Shown: in pieces, positions 11,123 to 22,827 of the stretch
Position numbering within the stretch: position 1 is the first letter of the stretch
How the letters are laid out: each line of letters begins with the position of its first letter
NCBI GenBank assembly: GCA_023213395.1
Contig: CM041465.1
Coordinates: forward strand, 123,635,741 to 123,699,740
Length of the DNA: 64,000 nt
DNA from: Cycas panzhihuaensis
Taxonomy: Eukaryota; Cycadophyta
Direction: 5' to 3'
Notes under the pieces: generated by a model
Told to the model about the DNA's origin: nothing
Database searches by the model: none
The model's input: the letters and a program-made list of their open reading frames with translations, nothing else
Position numbers and translations under genes: made by a program

Positions 11123-11653
11123 TATTAGAATTTAGAATCTAGCTCTCATACCATATAATGATGTGCTTATTATATGTAAGGGAGGTATATCAAACATGTA
11201 TAATCAACGAATCACATCACAAAGAATGTACACTAATCATATATGTAATATCAACATATAAAGCAATAACATGAATTATAAAGTATAAACAGATCAAACA
11301 TGCAATAATCATTCAATGCAAGAGAGAGAATAGAGTTATGTGTGAAAAACTTAATGGAAGAAAAACCACGAGAAAAGATTGGAGTTGAACGCTTCTCTTT
11401 AAATACCCAATGATTATATTTCTAAGTCAATATTCCTTTTTCAAGTTCTTAATTGGTATATATACATATTTATAAATATGTCACCTCACGAATAGCCTAT
11501 AATATTTTTTAAACCATTTAATCATCCAATAGGATATTTACATGAATAACCATGTATTTCACATCTTTCAATGCATTTGGTAAGTGAGATTTTGTGTGAA
11601 TCCACTGCTTCATATTAAACATTATATATGTATCAATATCATATATTCCAACA
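11123..11653 (-). repeat. E2 5' LTR
   Basis: 531-bp partner of 3658-4187. Read on plus it starts TATTAGAATTTAG and ends ATATATTCCAACA. The two copies differ at many positions, which indicates an old insertion. The AATCC that follows pairs with AATCT on the left flank. Confidence 0.82.
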
Positions 11654-14196
11654 AATCCTACACTAGTTTTATGCATAACTCAACTTCTAGTAGGTATGAT
11701 TCTTAAGTTAGAGATGCACATATCTCCCTCAAATTCCTTCTAGCTACCCAATACTAAAGTTGTTGATGATATTTTGAAATTCTCAAGCATAAAAAAATTC
11801 TCCAACATAAGAGAGCTTTTCAAAATAACACTACATATATCTCAAAAGCTGCCAATTCCTCCATTCTACACTTGGAATTCCCCATGGAGTTCCAAAATAT
11901 TATGAAATTCTAGTGACCCTTATAATGAATGTAGTGTTTTGTATTTCTTATAGTTTCATAATTCTAATGAGCATTCTTTACATTATGAATTTCTTCTCAA
12001 TGTGTTATTTATATTTTCCTTCATTTTTAATTTCAACCTATTCTTCAAATTACTCCATTTCTGGAGTAATTCCATTACTCAAGGTTCACTAAGTGTGCTT
12101 ATCAACATAATTATAAATGCTATAGATTGGTCTTTAATGCATTTAATCTAGGGTTGTGATACTTCTATTAATCATGAAGAATATTATAACCAGTAGATTA
12201 AGCACATTTAAGGATAGTTTGCAACTATTGTAATCCACCCCTTAACTTAGGACATTGAAAAGTTATTATGAATAATTCATTAGGCTATGTATCATTGAAC
12301 TTCCTCAATCCCAAAGAGGATTTGGCATATTCATGAAACACATGGGAAGGCTTAATAACACATACTTCAAATGTAAGAGAAAGGGATCGAAAATATTTTG
12401 AATGAAATAAGAAAAAGAATTAATCTCAAATGTATTCCACCATGTAACTAAAATGTTCCAATCTTAATGTCACTGATAATAGCAATGATGTGTTGGAGCC
12501 ACTCAAGGTCTACATTAATAGTTTTAATATGCAATGGATACTCTTTAACTTTATATCTCAACTCTACACCAACTTCCTTATTCCATGTATGAATTGGCAT
12601 ATAGACTTACAAACTTTATTATAAGGAGAAGAGTTTCAAGGATAATTATTACCTCGTATGCCTTTCACAATTTTCAAGATTTAAGAGGCATAGCTTTACA
12701 TTTATATCATTTAATCAATTTTAAAACAATATCTAAACTCACCCATAGTGAACACATTTAGGTGTATTACTGTGGAATTGACATTTCTCTTTGGATGTCA
12801 AGTCATTCCATATATTGTAAGTGAATTGAGTGATACAATTTGTTGATGTAAATCTAGGAGCTCTTGCTAATAGTTAGAATCTATGATATTACTCTATCTT
12901 TTACCATATAATAGGATGAGGTAGTATGATAATAAGCTTTAATAACTCCCTCCCAATGAGATATTGCACCATGCACATCTTCTCAATACTATAAGAAACA
13001 TTAATTATGTTAGGAAGAATAGAGACTTAACTACTCCAACACCTCATAGTGGAGAAACAACAAATAAATACTAATGTTTCAACCAAATATGCAATGGAAT
13101 CACATCTATTAAATATACCTATAAATAGGTATAGAGTCCAATTAACACTAATAAATGAACACAAATATAATAGGAAATTTATTAATTATCCAAAGACATA
13201 AATGTAATAGGAATGAATGTTATTGAACCTTTTATAAATAGGCATAATATATTCACATGTCTCTCTCACCTTAGACAAGTCTTAATCTATTATAGAGATA
13301 AGTCCTTATAACGTTGTTAAAACCAAACCAACACAGAAGGAAACAAGTTGATTCTTACATAAAATAAAGAAGTAACATTAATTGGAAGACTAAGGAGTCC
13401 ACTTACTTCAATTCATAAATGGAAATATATAGCATCCCTTAATATAATACAATACTTTTATTCCTTAAATGTACTAAAGAGATTAATATAGTCTAGATCC
13501 ATTTAATGAGAAAATGACAAATGTGTTTTCATTATTCTAAATCGTGATTCCCATCTCCACCCAATTAACTTAGAACGTTTAGCTTCTACCAAACTATACA
13601 ACTCTAAACTAAATGGTTCCAAACCATTATAATGTGATTTAACCAATTATGCCAAACCAAATGGTTCAAAACCATTATAACTCAATTCAACCAACCATAC
13701 AAACCCAAATGGTTCATAGTTGGTTATAAGATAACCTAATCAAACACCTTAGCCCTAAACATCTAATCCCCTTCCAAACCCATATAAGCTTATTTATATG
13801 ATAACAACTCACTATCAATATCTTTTTGGACTACCCCACCACTAACTCCATTTGAAGACAACCCAACCTAAACCCCAAATCTGCCAACCACATCTTTCTC
13901 CCTATTAATAATGTGTTTGGTAATGATGAAGCCATTCTCAACTTGATGTTAAAAAAATATTCCCAAATCATGGCCATAAGCATCACCCCCTATCTTATTC
14001 TTTAATGTAATTGATTGATCTATCCTTAAGTCCACCTATAATGAAAACTCTACCCAAGATGACTTACATATCAACCATGGATAATAATGTCCTACCTTAC
14101 ACATAAGACCCTTAGCTCTATGCTTGTCCCAATACAAGAAGGATGTAAATCTAATCTTGCACATTAAGAATTGATACCATTTATCCAATTTACCAT
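11654..14196. other. Unassigned AT-rich interval
   Basis: About 2.5 kb in which I see no open frame of useful length, LTR, RNA gene or transposon signature, apart from the E2 target duplication at 11654-11658 and the tandem repeat at 13606-13730. It may be the old target sequence of E2 and E4 or a fully decayed element. Confidence 0.5.
13606..13730. repeat. 47-48-bp tandem repeat, about 2.6 copies
   Basis: Units begin at 13606, 13654 and 13701 with AAACTAAATGGTTCC, AAACCAAATGGTTCA and AAACCCAAATGGTTCA. The first two also share AAACCATTATAA. The third unit is partial and ends with GTTGGTTATAAG. Confidence 0.75.
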
Positions 14197-14201
14197 TGAC
14201 T

Positions 14202-14417
14202 TGTAGAAGCTAATGCTTTATCTAGGTTTATGATGTATTCCTAAAGTATTTAATTGAGGGTCCTCAACCCTTCTCCTCTCCTCTCTCAAGGTGACAAGTG
14301 GCACAATCTTGTTGAGTGGTTGTCATTTGTACCTTCTCTATAATTGTATATATACAATCAAATGATTCATCAATAATATAAAGAGCATTCATCAATTGTC
14401 ATATTGAACCTCTGGCA
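14202..14417 (+). repeat. E4 5' LTR
   Basis: Starts TGTAGAAGCTAATG and ends CTCTGGCA. It contains TTGTATATATACAATC (14344-14359), an AT-rich palindrome in the position expected for a TATA region; this is inference, but the palindrome is conserved in the 3' LTR. Confidence 0.93.
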
Positions 14418-14432
14418 TGGTATAAGAGCAGG
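14418..14432 (+). other. E4 primer-binding site
   Basis: TGGTATAAGAGCAGG directly after the 5' LTR. It differs from the tRNA-iMet consensus TGGTATCAGAGC by one base (C to A). Confidence 0.9.
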
Positions 14433-15181
14433 TCATTGGGTCCTCCTATCTGTGAAAGAGTTAAGCCAGGATTTTTCTAAAGAAGAAAGATTGAATTAAG
14501 TCATTATCAAAGAACATTCTCTTCTAAAAGTCAAATTCATTCAAAGCAAATGTTAATCCAGTTTGGAAGGAGATCGTATGATCGTACAGAAGTGTACGAC
14601 CTTATATGGGTGCCAAAATTCAAAGTCCTTAGAATTTGATGAAACTTACCCAGATTGTAGATTAGGCCCTCCTCGACACATTTCTCTTCTGGAATGACAT
14701 CATTTGAAGTCATTTTGGTGCAGTTTTGACTAGTCACAAGGGCACATGAGTTTAAGGCTTCTTCTCTTCAAAAATATTCAAAATTCTTTAAGAAATCGCT
14801 GATTTAAGGTGCCAAAAACTCCTCTCATCTTTGATTGATAGTGTTAAGTTTATATTTCAAGAGATTCAATCTAATTTTTCAAAGATTTTTCTCTATATTC
14901 TCTTAAACCCTTGGGTGTGGGTTTTCACCTTCTTGCCGTCATATCTCTTAGACCTGAAATAGTTTTAAGATAATAAACACATTTTTGGATACCCATTTAT
15001 GAGTACTTTAGTTTAGGACCATCATTTTTCTTATCCATATAGTTTGGGTTCTATGCAGATTTTTACCTTCTTATTATCGTATCACTCAGACTTAAGATAG
15101 TTTTAAGATAATAAACACATTTTTGGATACCCATTTTTAAGTAGTTCAATTTGGGGCCATCATTTTTCTTATTCCTACACT

Positions 15182-16160
15182 TTGGGTTCTATATGGAATT
15201 CCATACAACCATATGTACACCTGTCCTTGCAGCCTCCTGTCATTAAATCTAACCTTCTGAACAGTCAACTCACAAATAATTATGCTGCCTCTATTGGATC
15301 ACTGCCTAAAAATGATAAATTAACTGAAATGAATTTTAATATTTGGAAGATAAAAATAGAGGGTCTCTTGAGGGCAAAACATACCTCGAAGATTACCACT
15401 GGGAAGAAAAACAACCATCTGACGTTGTAGATTTAATCAACTGGGAAGAAAAGAACAATACAGCAGTCTCTATATTCAAACTCTCAATTTCTGATCCCCT
15501 GTTGGTATATGTGGATGGCTTAGAACATGCTAGTGAAATATGGAAAATAATGTCCTCAATGTTCAGTAGAAAAAATGAAGTAAGAATTGTGGCTATAAGG
15601 GAAGAACTTTATAAATTAAAAATGAGGGAAGGTCAAACCATGTTAGAATTCATAACAAGGCTAACCAATATTTGAATTGCTCTTCTCACTATTGGAGACA
15701 AGTTGACTGACACCGAGTTGATATATCTTGTACTTAACAAACTTCTTAAATCTTTTGATAATATGGTAAACATGCTAACAGGGGGAGGGCAAACTGTCAC
15801 ATTGACTTTTAATATTCTTATAGGTCATATGTTAAGTCAAGAATAGAGAAACCAAAGATATGAAGAAGACTTAGAAGTTGAAGAAGCGTTTATCACCAAA
15901 CTCCACTTAGGAGGCAAAGGACAAGGATAACATAATCCAAGGTTACAAGGAAGAGCACCAACTACTTACAGGGGATGTTGGATTGAAGGAAGAGGACGAG
16001 GAAGAAATCCACCACGAGATGCTAGAGTTTGCTTCAACTGCGACAAACTAGACCATTTTTTGAGTAACTATAGAGCCTTTAAGATCTGCTATCATTGTGA
16101 ACAAACAGGTATTTTCCATACCAGTGGTACCAGAGACGAGCTGAAATTCAGAAAGGAAAA
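15182..16160 (+). pseudogene. E4 gag with two zinc-knuckle remnants
   Basis: The 82-residue piece 15182-15430 gives the start of the UBN2-type Gag, with KLTEMNFNIWKIKIEGLL. A frameshift moves the frame to 15343-15675 (110 aa), with AVSIFKLSISDPLLVYV, ASEIWKIMSSMF and a REELYKLKMREGQT segment. After a stop at 15675 the frame continues to the nucleocapsid. The first knuckle, CFNCDKLDHFLSNY (16030-16071), keeps Cys-Cys-His but has Tyr for the last Cys. A second, CYHCEQTGIFHT, follows at about 16090. The leader between PBS and gag is about 750 bases, long for copia. Confidence 0.85.
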
Positions 16161-16199
16161 TAATAGGTGACTAGAAATTACAACAGAGAAAAAGACACA

Positions 16200-16663
16200 G
16201 TAGAAGAAGAAGTCAAAACAACCTTCATTGCAGCATTAACCACAAATGCCAAAGCAGCAGAAAATTTGTACATTGATTTAGGAGCTATACATCATATGGC
16301 AGGCATTGAATAATGGTTTAAAGTCATCAAACCCTATGACCTTAATAAATTTGTTGAGTTAGGAGACAATTTTTCTTTGCATATAAAAGGAATAGGACAA
16401 ATTGCTATATGAATTGACGGAAAGTTCAATGCATAGGCAATGTCTTCTTGGTACTAGGAATGATGAAGAATCTTTTGTCAATGTCTCAGTTAAGTGACAA
16501 AAAACTAAGAACAGTATTTGATGAATTTGGTTTTTGTTACAACCTTGATATGAAAAACAATGGCACTGTAATAGCCAAAGGAGAAAAGTGTAATAGGTTG
16601 TATAAACTTCTCTCCACTATTGTACTACCTGATAAAGGTTCTACTAAAATACCTCTGATGTAA
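16200..16663 (+). pseudogene. E4 protease and GAG-pre-integrase remnant
   Basis: The protease active site reads YIDLGAIHHM (about 16271-16300), with the same DLG variant as E1. A stop follows within a dozen codons. The GAG-pre-integrase piece 16448-16663 (71 aa) reads MVLGMMKNLLSMSQLSDKK and then LRTVFDEFGF, matching E1 almost residue for residue. The link between the two parts is out of frame. Confidence 0.82.
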
Positions 16664-16689
16664 AGTTTCTTACTATAACCAATACTAAT

Positions 16690-17693
16690 ACTAATACTAA
16701 TGGAATATGGCATTTGACGTATGGTCATATCTCTCATGATAGGTTAGAAAAATTAAAGAAATTCAAGCTGGTGAATGGCTTACTAGATATTTATTTCAAT
16801 TATTTTGTATGCAAAGGTTATATGATGGGAAAACAATACAAGATTCCATTCTAAAAAAGCACGTGACATGCACAAAATAAGTTGGACCTGATACATGCTA
16901 ATATGTGTGGACCGTTCACACCAGTTTCAACAAATGAGGCAAGGTATTTCCTAACCTTTATGGATGATTTTTCAAGGAAAACATAGATATGCTTTCTTTC
17001 CAACAAATCAGAGTCATTTAGCTATTTCAAAGAATTCAAGGCAAAAATTGAATTGAAAAGTAATAAGAAAATTAAATGTATCCGTTTAGATGAAGGGCAG
17101 AATTTACATCTAATGAATTCCTCTATTTTTGCAAAACCCATAGAATTCATAGACAGTTTGTAACTCTTTATACACCTCAATCAAATGGGGTTGTAGAAAT
17201 AATAAATAGAACTATTGTAGAAATGGTTCGATGTATGCTAAACAATAGTGAGATAGCTAATAAATACTGGGTAGAAGTTGTACATACAATTTTATACTTA
17301 ATCAATAGAAGTCCTACTCAGTCACTAGATAATGTAACACCTAAAGAAGCATGGACGAGACATAAGTACAAAATAAGTCATCTGAATATTTTCGGTTGCA
17401 AAGTGTATGCTCACATCTTTGATAAGAAAAGGACTAAGTTGGATAATAAAAGCATAGAATGCATAATGGTTGGGTGCAGTAGCCGTTCAAAAGTATATAG
17501 ATGTCTTGATCCAAAGACAAATAAACTGTACGTAAGTAGGGATATAATCTTTAATAAGAAAAAAGAACTTGATAAAACAGTGCCTCAAGAAATAAATACT
17601 GACGATAAAAAACCACAAACTATTCAATTAGAAGATAAATCAGATATTACCTCTCAGAGTATTAGAATAAAAATGGCACTTCAAAGGAAATGA
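16690..17693 (+). pseudogene. E4 integrase remnant
   Basis: The N-terminal zinc motif has decayed to VCKGYMMGKQ (about 16808-16837), with Tyr for the second Cys. The core is frameshifted around 16860-17150; the second catalytic region is visible as RLDEGQ with the Asp kept (about 17086). The Glu is in NGVVEIINRT (about 17187-17216). The longest open frame, 17223-17693 (156 aa), carries the C-terminal half: EMVRCMLNN, YLINRSPTQSL, KISHLNIFGCKVYAH, KRTKLDNKSIECIMVG and SRDIIFNKK. It is the best-preserved domain of this element. Confidence 0.87.
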
Positions 17694-17949
17694 TGTCAAA
17701 TAACCAACAAGCATATGATTTCGACACTCATCTATCCAATATGCAACAAGGCAATGGTTCAGATACTCATACAAAAGACGAAGAAACCAAGTCACCACAA
17801 GAACATTTCTCAAAACAAGTACCAAAATGGTATCTCAAGACCCTTGAGGAAACAAAAGGAGAAATATTTGAACATCGAACCAGATCTTAGAAACCACAAG
17901 CCTTAGTGTGCTCCAACGAAACAAGCTCTTATATAGAAGCAAGTAACTC

Positions 17950-18760
17950 TCAAGACTAGAAAGCGACAATGGACACAAAGATTGAAGCCATACATAAAAA
18001 TAAAACATGGGACTTAATACCAGCTCCTGAAGATAAACCTATTATAAATTATAAATGGGTGTACAAAATAAAGGAAAAGTTGAATGGGGAAGTTGAGAAA
18101 TACAAGGTGACGCTGGTCGCAAAAGGTGACACACAAACAGATAGAATTGATTATGAAAAAACATTCTCTCCATTAGCAAAGCTAAATACAGTAAGAACTG
18201 TGATCACAATTGTAGCTCAAAAAGGATGGAAGATCTATCAAATGGATGTTAAAAGTGCATTCTTAAATGGGGATCTATAGGAAGAAGTGTATATGTATCA
18301 GCCTGAAGGATACATAAAATTAGGATAGGAAAATATGGTCTACAAATTCAGAAAAGCATTGTATGGTCTCTAACAAGCACCAAGAGCCTGGTATGGATTC
18401 ATATCTCACTCAAAATAGCTTCCACCGATGTGAATCAAATCACAATCTATACATGAAATCCAATCAAAGCTTAACATCTATCATAGTGGTATATGTAGAT
18501 GACATGCTGATTACTAGAGATCATGAGGATTCAATAACATTTATCAAAAAGTGATTCAAGAAGGTTTTTGAAATGATAGATCTAGGAATGTTGCACTATT
18601 ACCTCGATATAGAAATAGAACAAAACAATCACTCCATTGTTCTTTCATAGTCCAGATATGTCAAAATTTTACTAAGGAAATTTAAAATAGATGGCTATAA
18701 TAGTTCCACCACACCAATGGAAAATGAAATTATAATAAGCATAGAACAATGAGCACACCC
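17950..18760 (+). pseudogene. E4 reverse transcriptase remnant
   Basis: The 103-residue piece 17969-18280 has the RT N-terminus (INYKWVYKIKEK, then VTLVAKGDTQ) and the first catalytic Asp in YQMDVKSAFLNGDL. A TAG at 18279 stands where CAG (Gln) is usual. ALYGL is followed by a stop in place of the usual Lys before QAPRAWY (about 18357-18390). The YVDD box is intact in VVYVDDMLIT (about 18485-18514). Both active-site regions survive, but at least five stops block translation. Confidence 0.88.
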
Positions 18761-18769
18761 TATTGATAT

Positions 18770-19420
18770 AATTATATACAGACAATTGATTAGAAGTCTA
18801 ATTTATCTCACAGCCACATGATCTGACATTTTGTATGCAGTCAGTATAGTCTCTAGGTTTATGGAAAATCCCAAAGTCCATCATTGGAATGCTGCAAAGA
18901 GAATCCTATGATACTTGAAGGGAACAAGAGGTCTTGGATTGGAATATAAAAGAGAGAACAATATGCACCTAACTAGGTTTTGTGACTCAGACTGGGCTGG
19001 AGACAAAATAGATAGGAAATCTACAACAGGGTACTATTTCTTTCTAGGGGAATCATTGATCTTTTAGAGTAGTAAAAAGCAACATACGATTGCATTGTCT
19101 TTAATAGAATTTGAATACAAGGCAACAATTAATGCAGCATGTGAAGAAGTATGAATCAGACAACTCCTGAATGATCTAGGACAGAAGCAAGTGGTGCCTA
19201 CTCAGATATTTTGTGATAATCAAAGCACAATCAAAATGACAAAGAACCTAGTGTTGCATGCAAGAACAAAGCACATAGAAGTGCACCATCACTTCATCAA
19301 AGAAAAAGTGTAGAACAGAGAAATTAAGCTTCAGCATTGTACTTTAGGAGAACAAACAGCTAACGTTCTTACGAAATCTCTTGGCAGGGAAAAATCTTTT
19401 TCTTTAGAAATCAATTAGGA
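18770..19420 (+). pseudogene. E4 RNase H remnant
   Basis: RT-RH connection with RQLIRSLIYLT (about 18781), then LKGTRGLGLEYK and FCDSDWAGDKIDRKST (about 18979-19023), which keeps the acidic DSDW and the KST turn. CDNQSTIKMTKN (about 19212), HARTKHIEVHHHFIKE (about 19258) and LTKSLGREK close the domain. Stops occur at about 18908, 19065 and 19153. The domain ends about 25 bases before the purine tract. Confidence 0.87.
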
Positions 19421-19448
19421 TTAAGATAGATAAAACATTAAGAGGGGG

Positions 19449-19664
19449 TGTAGAAGCTAATGTTTTATTTAGGTTTATGATGTGTTCCTAAAGTATTTAA
19501 TTGAGGGTCTTCAACCCTTCTCCTCTCCTCTCTCAAGGTGACAAGTGGCACAATCATGTTGAGCAGTTGTCATTTGTACCTTCTCCACAATTGTATATAT
19601 ACAATCAAATGATTGACCAATAATATGAAGAGCATTCATCAATTGTCATATTGGACCTCTAACA
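19449..19664 (+). repeat. E4 3' LTR
   Basis: 216 bp, TGTAGAAGCTAATG to CCTCTAACA, collinear with the 5' LTR without gaps. The purine tract AAGAGGGGG lies immediately upstream. Confidence 0.93.
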
Positions 19665-19669
19665 TGACT

Positions 19670-20914
19670 TTTATGGTTTATCACCTCCTACTCTTTTTGA
19701 TCTCAAAGATGATACTCTTATTTATATTAAATATCTTAAAAATCAACACTCTATGAACAAATAGCTCCCTTTATATAAATAAACACCTTCCTTAAAAGGC
19801 CCATTCATGGGTATTTATGACATGTCAGTTCAATTTGAGATCATCATTTGAAATATTTATTAGAGCTATGGCTATTTGGAGGAACCCACAGGCCACAGTG
19901 GAATCCTGGAGGAGCCCTCACCTTAAAGAGGACAAGCATCCGCTATTATCTACTATTTTTTATATTATTTCACTACTTATTTAATATTATTCTTATATTT
20001 ATGATTACTTTGTCATGAAAAATATTATCGAACTTTGGGGGCTTGTAATAGGTGGTATTAGAGCACAATGAGCATCTTTAGAATCACAATCAATACTTCA
20101 AGAAGGTATTGGACAACTATGTACTATCGTGGGCACTAAGTGAAGGTTGTGAGCATTTTAGTTAAATTGTGACCACCTTTTAAACTTCATTGGCCATTAT
20201 TCAGATCATCGCTAGTGCTATTGAGTATAATTATTAGATAATAGGGATAGGAGGAAGGAATAGCTCTACATTAGCATTGACACAGGGCATAAACTCTATT
20301 ATAAGGCCATACCCTAACATGGGTGTTGGTGGGTGTCTCTCATTTAGCACATGGGACTTACTCAACATTTCAGATGTTAGGAAATTCCCAAAAGGCATTT
20401 TCATAGTGTGGCATCCAACAACGAGCCATTCAGAATGTGTGCCTCAGCTTTATCTCCTTCAACATCCAATTTAAACAAACCTACATGAAGAGGAGTTTAC
20501 ATGGTAAGTCGTGTGATGAGTAAATATAGGAAAGAGTCATGGATTTTAGAAAAAAATAAAATTCATTTTTCTAAAATCAAAAGAAATTAAATTCAATTGC
20601 ATTAGAGATTAGAATCTACCTCCTACCAAATAACCTTGGCTACATGAGATATTGCATGTGATTAGATGTTTTTACAAAGAGGGATTAAGCCTATTTCTTA
20701 GTCTTTTATCGTACTCTTGATACCTATTTGTGCTTACATCATGGTATCTTTTAACTGCAAGCTCGAATTATAGTATTTCTTTTTTTTTATTATTAGAACC
20801 TACACTCAAATGCCTTAAAAATAGATATATACATGACCATCTTTAGAGTTCTATAGCCTTAGAATTTTATTCTTGAAATTAAATGAAAGATTTGAAGGGG
20901 CTTTTGTAAGAATT
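19670..20914. other. Unassigned interval between E4 and E5
   Basis: About 1.2 kb without a recognised gene. A TGGTATTAGAGCAC motif at 20053-20066 resembles a decayed LTR-retrotransposon PBS preceded by GTAATAGG, so part of this may be a remnant element leader. A 65-codon frame at 20277-20474 has no motif I know. Confidence 0.45.
20542..20578. repeat. 13-bp perfect inverted repeat (hairpin)
   Basis: GATTTTAGAAAAA (20542-20554) and TTTTTCTAAAATC (20566-20578) are exact complements around an 11-base loop. No T-run or gene context suggests a terminator; function unknown. Confidence 0.7.
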
Positions 20915-20919
20915 AAAAT

Positions 20920-21116
20920 TGTTAGAGTAGTAACATTTTATCTTTTATTTTTTGAAGTTAGAGGGTTATGTGTCCAACCCCTCTTTCATTCTATCTTAAT
21001 AGTTGGCCTATATGCTTAGGCTCACTTGTATACATAATATATATTTATACCAATATATTTGTTTCTCTTATTAATGCAAGGAAGTAACTTATTCTTTAAT
21101 TCTTATTATTTTGACA
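20920..21116 (+). repeat. E5 5' LTR
   Basis: 197 bp from TGTTAGAGTAGTAAC to ATTTTGACA. The 3' partner lacks about nine bases near its start. Confidence 0.88.
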
Positions 21117-21131
21117 TGGTATCAGAGCAGG
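21117..21131 (+). other. E5 primer-binding site
   Basis: TGGTATCAGAGCAGG, an exact tRNA-iMet-type PBS directly after the LTR. Confidence 0.93.
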
Positions 21132-22019
21132 TCTATTAAAAGTCTAAGAGAGATCTGACTAAGATTTTTTTAAAGAAGTTAAGAAGTTCAAAGTATTTAT
21201 AAGAGAGAGCGGACATTTATGCATTTATTATAAGCACATTAATTATTATACAAAATCGTATGGGATTTTACGAATAAAAATTTTCAAGTGCTCAAAATTG
21301 AATGAAATTTCATATGTAGACTCATCTCAGTAAGAAGAATCTACTATTCCAAAGACTCATCTCTAAATTTTACTTCATTCAACAGGGATTGTGAATTTTT
21401 AAAGGTGCGGATTTGATATTTCAAACTCAAATTTCTCTCATTTTACTTCATATCAATGAGTTAAATCTATCCTAAATCTTCATCTGGATATTATCTTTCA
21501 ATTGAATGTCAGTTTATTAGATTTAATCAAGTGTTTAAAAAGAAACGAGTATGTTTTACTTTTAAACCCTAGTTGGTTATATACCTTTTGGGCCTTCTCT
21601 AAGCAAACCAAAAGTTAAATAAATAAATAAATAAAGATTAGAATAGAGTAGATCACAAGCTTCAATTTAAGTCAATTTTATTAAAATTTATGTAATTATA
21701 CTTTTCTATACTATTCTCTATAATTATAGGGTTGTACGGCCAATGACTACTATTTTTTTATCCGTAACATTCGCTCTTAGTTTAGTCTTCAAATTTTCAA
21801 AAAATGGTTTTAGTTTTTTTCTCTTTGTGACTCTAATAAACTCATTAGACAAAACTATAATACTTGGAAGTTAAAAATACTAGGTCTTTTAATGGATAAA
21901 AATGCATAAAATATTATCATTGGAAAATAAACATTATATTTCTATTTCCTACATTTGGTATCAGAGCAGTTTAGCTACATTCTATTTCCTACAAAAATTA
22001 ATTAATATATTAGATTTAA

Positions 22020-22827
22020 TCAATTAGGAGGAAAGGGATAGGATTGCATATGTTGCCATTATGTTATCTATTGGATATTCATTATTAAGTCACATTAGTG
22101 AAGTCAACACATATGTTGATGCATAGAGAATTCTAGCCTCTCTCTACAACTAGAAGAATGAAAGCTCATATAATCTCTCTTAGAAAACACCTGTACAAGT
22201 TCCATTTAAAGGAAGGAGAATCCACCTCAAATTTTATTACTAAAATAATAGAAGTTAAGGACAATTTGGTCTCAGTAAGAGAAATAGTGTCTAATTTTGA
22301 AATTATTTATCTTACACTAAATAAACTTCTAAAATCCTATGATACTATGGTAAATAATTTTACCATTGGTGGGCATGCTACTAATATGTCTTTTGAAATT
22401 TTAACGAGACATATGTTACAGTAGGAATAAAGAATTAAAAGATATAAAGAAGAGATTAAAATTGAAAAATACTTTATTTTAAAGATGAAAATAGATGGCA
22501 AAGGTTGTTCCAAAAGCATTCCAAGAGGAATAGGCAAGTTTGCTATAAGAAAGACATTAAAAGGATGAGGTGGAATTGGAATAGGCAAGTTTGCTATAAG
22601 AAAGATAGTAAAAGGATGAGGTAGAATTATATAGTCATCGGAAGGACAAGGCAGGTCCATACCAACAGATTTCTAGCCCTACTATTATTGTGGTAGATAT
22701 GGACATTTTTTTAGTGATCATATATTTTATAATATGCCAACTTACTATCATTGTGGATGAGTAAGACATCATGCTAACCATTCTCCTCAAAGCATGTAAA
22801 AATTTAGAGAGAAAAAAGAGTTGAAGT
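22020..22827 (+). pseudogene. E5 gag, 5' portion, interrupted by E6
   Basis: A short upstream frame from about 22027 (RDRIAYVAIMLSIGYSLLSH) is the Gag N-terminal part. The 88-residue piece 22158-22424 carries the UBN2 core: LRKHLYKFHLKEGEST, LNKLLKSYDTMVNN and EILTRHML, matching E4. Zinc-knuckle remnants lie at about 22676-22800 (YYCGRYGHFFSDH, then YYHCG), with Tyr for the first Cys in each. The frame is then cut by the E6 LTR at 22828 and its GAAGT target duplication. The protease region would follow on the far side, after 44465. Confidence 0.82.

Larger units (their letters stand above)
3658..11653 (-). mobile_element. E2: LTR retrotransposon with 530-bp LTRs, host of E3
   Basis: Two direct repeats, 3658-4187 (530 bp) and 11123-11653 (531 bp), align along their whole length and end in CATATTCCAACA or close variants. 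On the minus strand the left copy is preceded by a purine tract (CATTAAAGAGAAG, complement of 4188-4200) and the right copy is followed by a PBS-like TGGCATTAGAGCC. The flanks AATCT (3653-3657) and AATCC (11654-11658) form a near-perfect target duplication. Between the LTRs lies a minus-strand copia body (E3) with its own PBS and LTR-like end. E2 is therefore either a non-autonomous element carrying an inserted copia or a composite. A third copy of the LTR lies at 63534. Confidence 0.78.
14197..19669 (+). mobile_element. E4: full-length Ty1/copia retrotransposon with TSD
   Basis: The element body is 14202-19664 (5463 bp); the listed span adds the perfect 5-bp duplications TGACT (14197-14201) and TGACT (19665-19669). 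Both LTRs are 216 bp, TG...CA, and differ by about 15 substitutions counted by eye (about 7 percent). A one-mismatch tRNA-iMet PBS follows the 5' LTR, and a purine tract ending AAGAGGGGG precedes the 3' LTR. Gag, protease, integrase, RT and RNase H are all present in order but broken by stops and frameshifts. Structurally complete, coding-dead. Confidence 0.95.

Noticed and set aside
21117-21131. TGGTATCAGAGC motifs as possible tRNA gene pieces
   Set aside because: They are primer-binding sites next to LTRs, only 12-15 bases long, and no cloverleaf surrounds them.
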